Part shown: positions 5,657 to 6,947 of the stretch, one piece after another
Layout of the letters: each line of letters begins with the position of its first letter
Numbering within the stretch: the first letter of the stretch is position 1
From: Bacteroidota bacterium
GTDB lineage: Bacteria; Bacteroidota; Bacteroidia; UBA7662; CANHCV01
DNA length: 6,947 nucleotides
Reading direction: 5' to 3'
Assembly: GCA_027488715.1 (NCBI GenBank)
Contig: JAIYBD010000098.1
Location: 1 to 6,947 of the forward strand
Notes under the pieces: generated by a model
What the model saw: only the letters and a program-made list of their open reading frames with translations
Told to the model about the DNA's origin: nothing
Databases searched by the model: none
Position numbers and translations under genes: made by a program

Positions 5657-6947
5657 CGTTTTTCGGATCTTCTGGGGAAGAAGCGTTTTCGGTTTCGTTA
5701 TTTTCTGAAGCGGGTGCCGATGGTTCTTCCGAATTGGGAAGTTCGGCCGCCGGAGGTTCGGGAAGCAATGCTACATCTTCGTGCTCGGCAGTTTTTGCAA
5801 ACGGACGTTTTCCGATTAATCGTTCAACATCTTTGGTGTAAATCACCTCTTTATCGAGCAATTCCAAGGCGATGCTTTCCAATTGCTCGCGGTGTTCTTC
5901 GATGATTTTTCGAGTTCGGTTGCGTGCATCTTCAATCACTTTTCGAACTTCTTCATCGATCATTTTGGCGGTTTCGTCGGAATAAGGTTTCTGGAACTGG
6001 TATTCCCCCGTTTTGTCGTTGAAACTCACCAAACCAATGCGGTCATTCATGCCGTAAAGGGTAACCATTCCGTAGGCCATTCGAGTGATGCGTTCCAAAT
6101 CGTTTTGGGCACCTGTACTCACTTGTCCGAAGAAAATTTCTTCTGCAACACGTCCGCCCAAAGCCATGCACATGTTGTCGATGAGTTGTTGAGTGCGGTA
6201 CAAATACTGCTCTTTTGGTAAGTATTGGGCATATCCCAAGGCGGCAACGCCACGAGGAACGATGCTTACTTTCACCAACGGATCGCAACCTTCGAGGAAC
6301 CAACCCACCACGGCGTGGCCGGCTTCATGGTAAGCCACGATTTGTTTTTCTTCCTTGGAGATGATTTTATTTTTTTTCTCCAATCCACCAATAACGCGGT
6401 CGATGGCATTGTTGAAATCGACCGGTTCGATTTGGTCTTTCCCATTTCTGGCTGCGATGAGGGCCGCTTCGTTGCAAACGTTGGCGATATCGGCACCGGC
6501 GAAACCGGGAGTTTGTTCGGCCAATTGAACGGCATCCACATCTGCGCTGATGCGCAATGGACGGAGGTGTACTTTAAAAATTTCTGCCCTTCCTTTGATA
6601 TCGGGAGCATCGATGGAAATCTGACGATCGAAACGTCCTGGACGTAAAAGAGCTGCATCCAATACGTCGGGGCGGTTGGTAGCAGCCATGATGATGATTC
6701 CAAGATCGGTTCCGAAACCATCCATTTCCACCAACAATTGGTTGAGGGTATTTTCGCGTTCATCGTTTCCACCCATCATCGCGCCTTTTCCGCGTTGGCG
6801 TCCAACCGCGTCAATCTCATCAATAAAGATGATGCAAGGTGCTTTTTCTCGGGCTTGTTTGAATAAATCGCGAACCCTTGAAGCCCCAACTCCCACGAAC
6901 ATTTCAACGAAATCGGATCCGGAAAGGGAGAAGAAAGGAACTTGAGC
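5649..6947 (-). CDS. ftsH: ATP-dependent zinc metalloprotease FtsH, C-terminal 432 residues (N-terminus beyond window edge)
   Basis: The frame enters from the right edge and runs for 432 codons to TAA at 5651-5649; an in-frame ATG at 6902 is internal, since family sequence continues upstream of it (FSLSGSDFVEMFVGVGASRV). FtsH is a membrane-anchored hexamer that unfolds and degrades membrane and short-lived cytosolic proteins. The part seen begins just after the expected Walker A. In fragment numbering it has Walker B IIFIDE (39-44), the second region of homology with ATNRPDVLD and LLRPGRFDR (about 89-108), the zinc site HEAGH (207-211), and the third zinc ligand Asp in TGAQNDLERIT (D283). A coiled-coil-like charged helix follows. 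The last 43 or so residues (about 390-432) are rich in Glu, Pro, Ser and Asn and are probably disordered. The transmembrane and periplasmic segments are outside the window. Identity is secure. Confidence 0.97.
   Translation of the reverse strand, partial: AQVPFFSLSGSDFVEMFVGVGASRVRDLFKQAREKAPCIIFIDEIDAVGRQRGKGAMMGGNDERENTLNQLLVEMDGFGTDLGIIIMAATNRPDVLDAALLRPGRFDRQISIDAPDIKGRAEIFKVHLRPLRISADVDAVQLAEQTPGFAGADIANVCNEAALIAARNGKDQIEPVDFNNAIDRVIGGLEKKNKIISKEEKQIVAYHEAGHAVVGWFLEGCDPLVKVSIVPRGVAALGYAQYLPKEQYLYRTQQLIDNMCMALGGRVAEEIFFGQVSTGAQNDLERITRMAYGMVTLYGMNDRIGLVSFNDKTGEYQFQKPYSDETAKMIDEEVRKVIEDARNRTRKIIEEHREQLESIALELLDKEVIYTKDVERLIGKRPFAKTAEHEDVALLPEPPAAELPNSEEPSAPASENNETENASSPEDPKNDE

Noticed and set aside
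5312..5905. A 197-codon open frame on the plus strand, antisense to the LUD and ftsH genes.
   Set aside because: It crosses two confidently assigned minus-strand genes, shows no recognisable motif, and its composition is that of a mirror frame. No promoter or start context supports it.
6900..6902. ATG at 6902 as a true start of a short FtsH.
   Set aside because: Conserved FtsH sequence continues upstream in frame to the window edge, and a start here would remove Walker A and the membrane anchor.

Overview
The window suggests a member of the Bacteroidota, probably near the Flavobacteriia. The evidence is a flavobacterial-type FtsH and dihydroorotase, a secreted multidomain protein of the kind this phylum exports, a promoter resembling the TTG / TAnnTTTG consensus of the phylum, and start codons mostly without a Shine-Dalgarno sequence. 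This placement rests on recognised sequence style, not on an alignment.

Every supported gene lies on the minus strand, so transcription runs from high to low coordinates. From 6947 down to 911 there is one very tight block of six genes: ftsH (5' part outside the window), a lone LUD-domain (LutC-like) protein, lpxH, an exported protein of unknown function with propeller-like repeats, a GT39/ArnT-like membrane glycosyltransferase, and pyrC (dihydroorotase). Each gene overlaps the next by 1 to 13 bases. Three of the five junctions are 8-base overlaps in which the downstream ATG precedes the upstream stop (ATGAATAA, ATGAGTAA, ATGAATGA), and one is TAATG. This argues for a single operon with translational coupling. 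For two genes the longest open frame begins at an upstream TTG, but an internal ATG fits the junction pattern (and in one case the signal peptide) much better, so the ATG starts are given here.

An 80-base gap (831-910) is the only intergenic space. It holds a plausible Bacteroidota promoter and a perfect 10-bp inverted repeat overlapping it. Below it starts a separate gene (830 down to 1 and beyond the edge) for a large exported protein: signal peptide, an Ig/CARDB-like beta domain, then the start of a jelly-roll/MAM-like adhesion-type domain.

Most of the operon serves the cell envelope. FtsH is the membrane quality-control protease, LpxH makes lipid X in lipid A synthesis, and the GT39 enzyme probably moves a sugar from a polyprenyl-phosphate carrier onto a lipid or protein outside the inner membrane. 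PyrC supplies pyrimidine precursors. The region looks largely like conserved housekeeping DNA, and I see no mobile element, CRISPR array, RNA gene or defence system. The points most worth a second look are the unknown exported protein between lpxH and the glycosyltransferase, the pairing of ftsH with lpxH, the Gln in the first metal-ligand position of PyrC, and the dyad over the promoter at 841-871.
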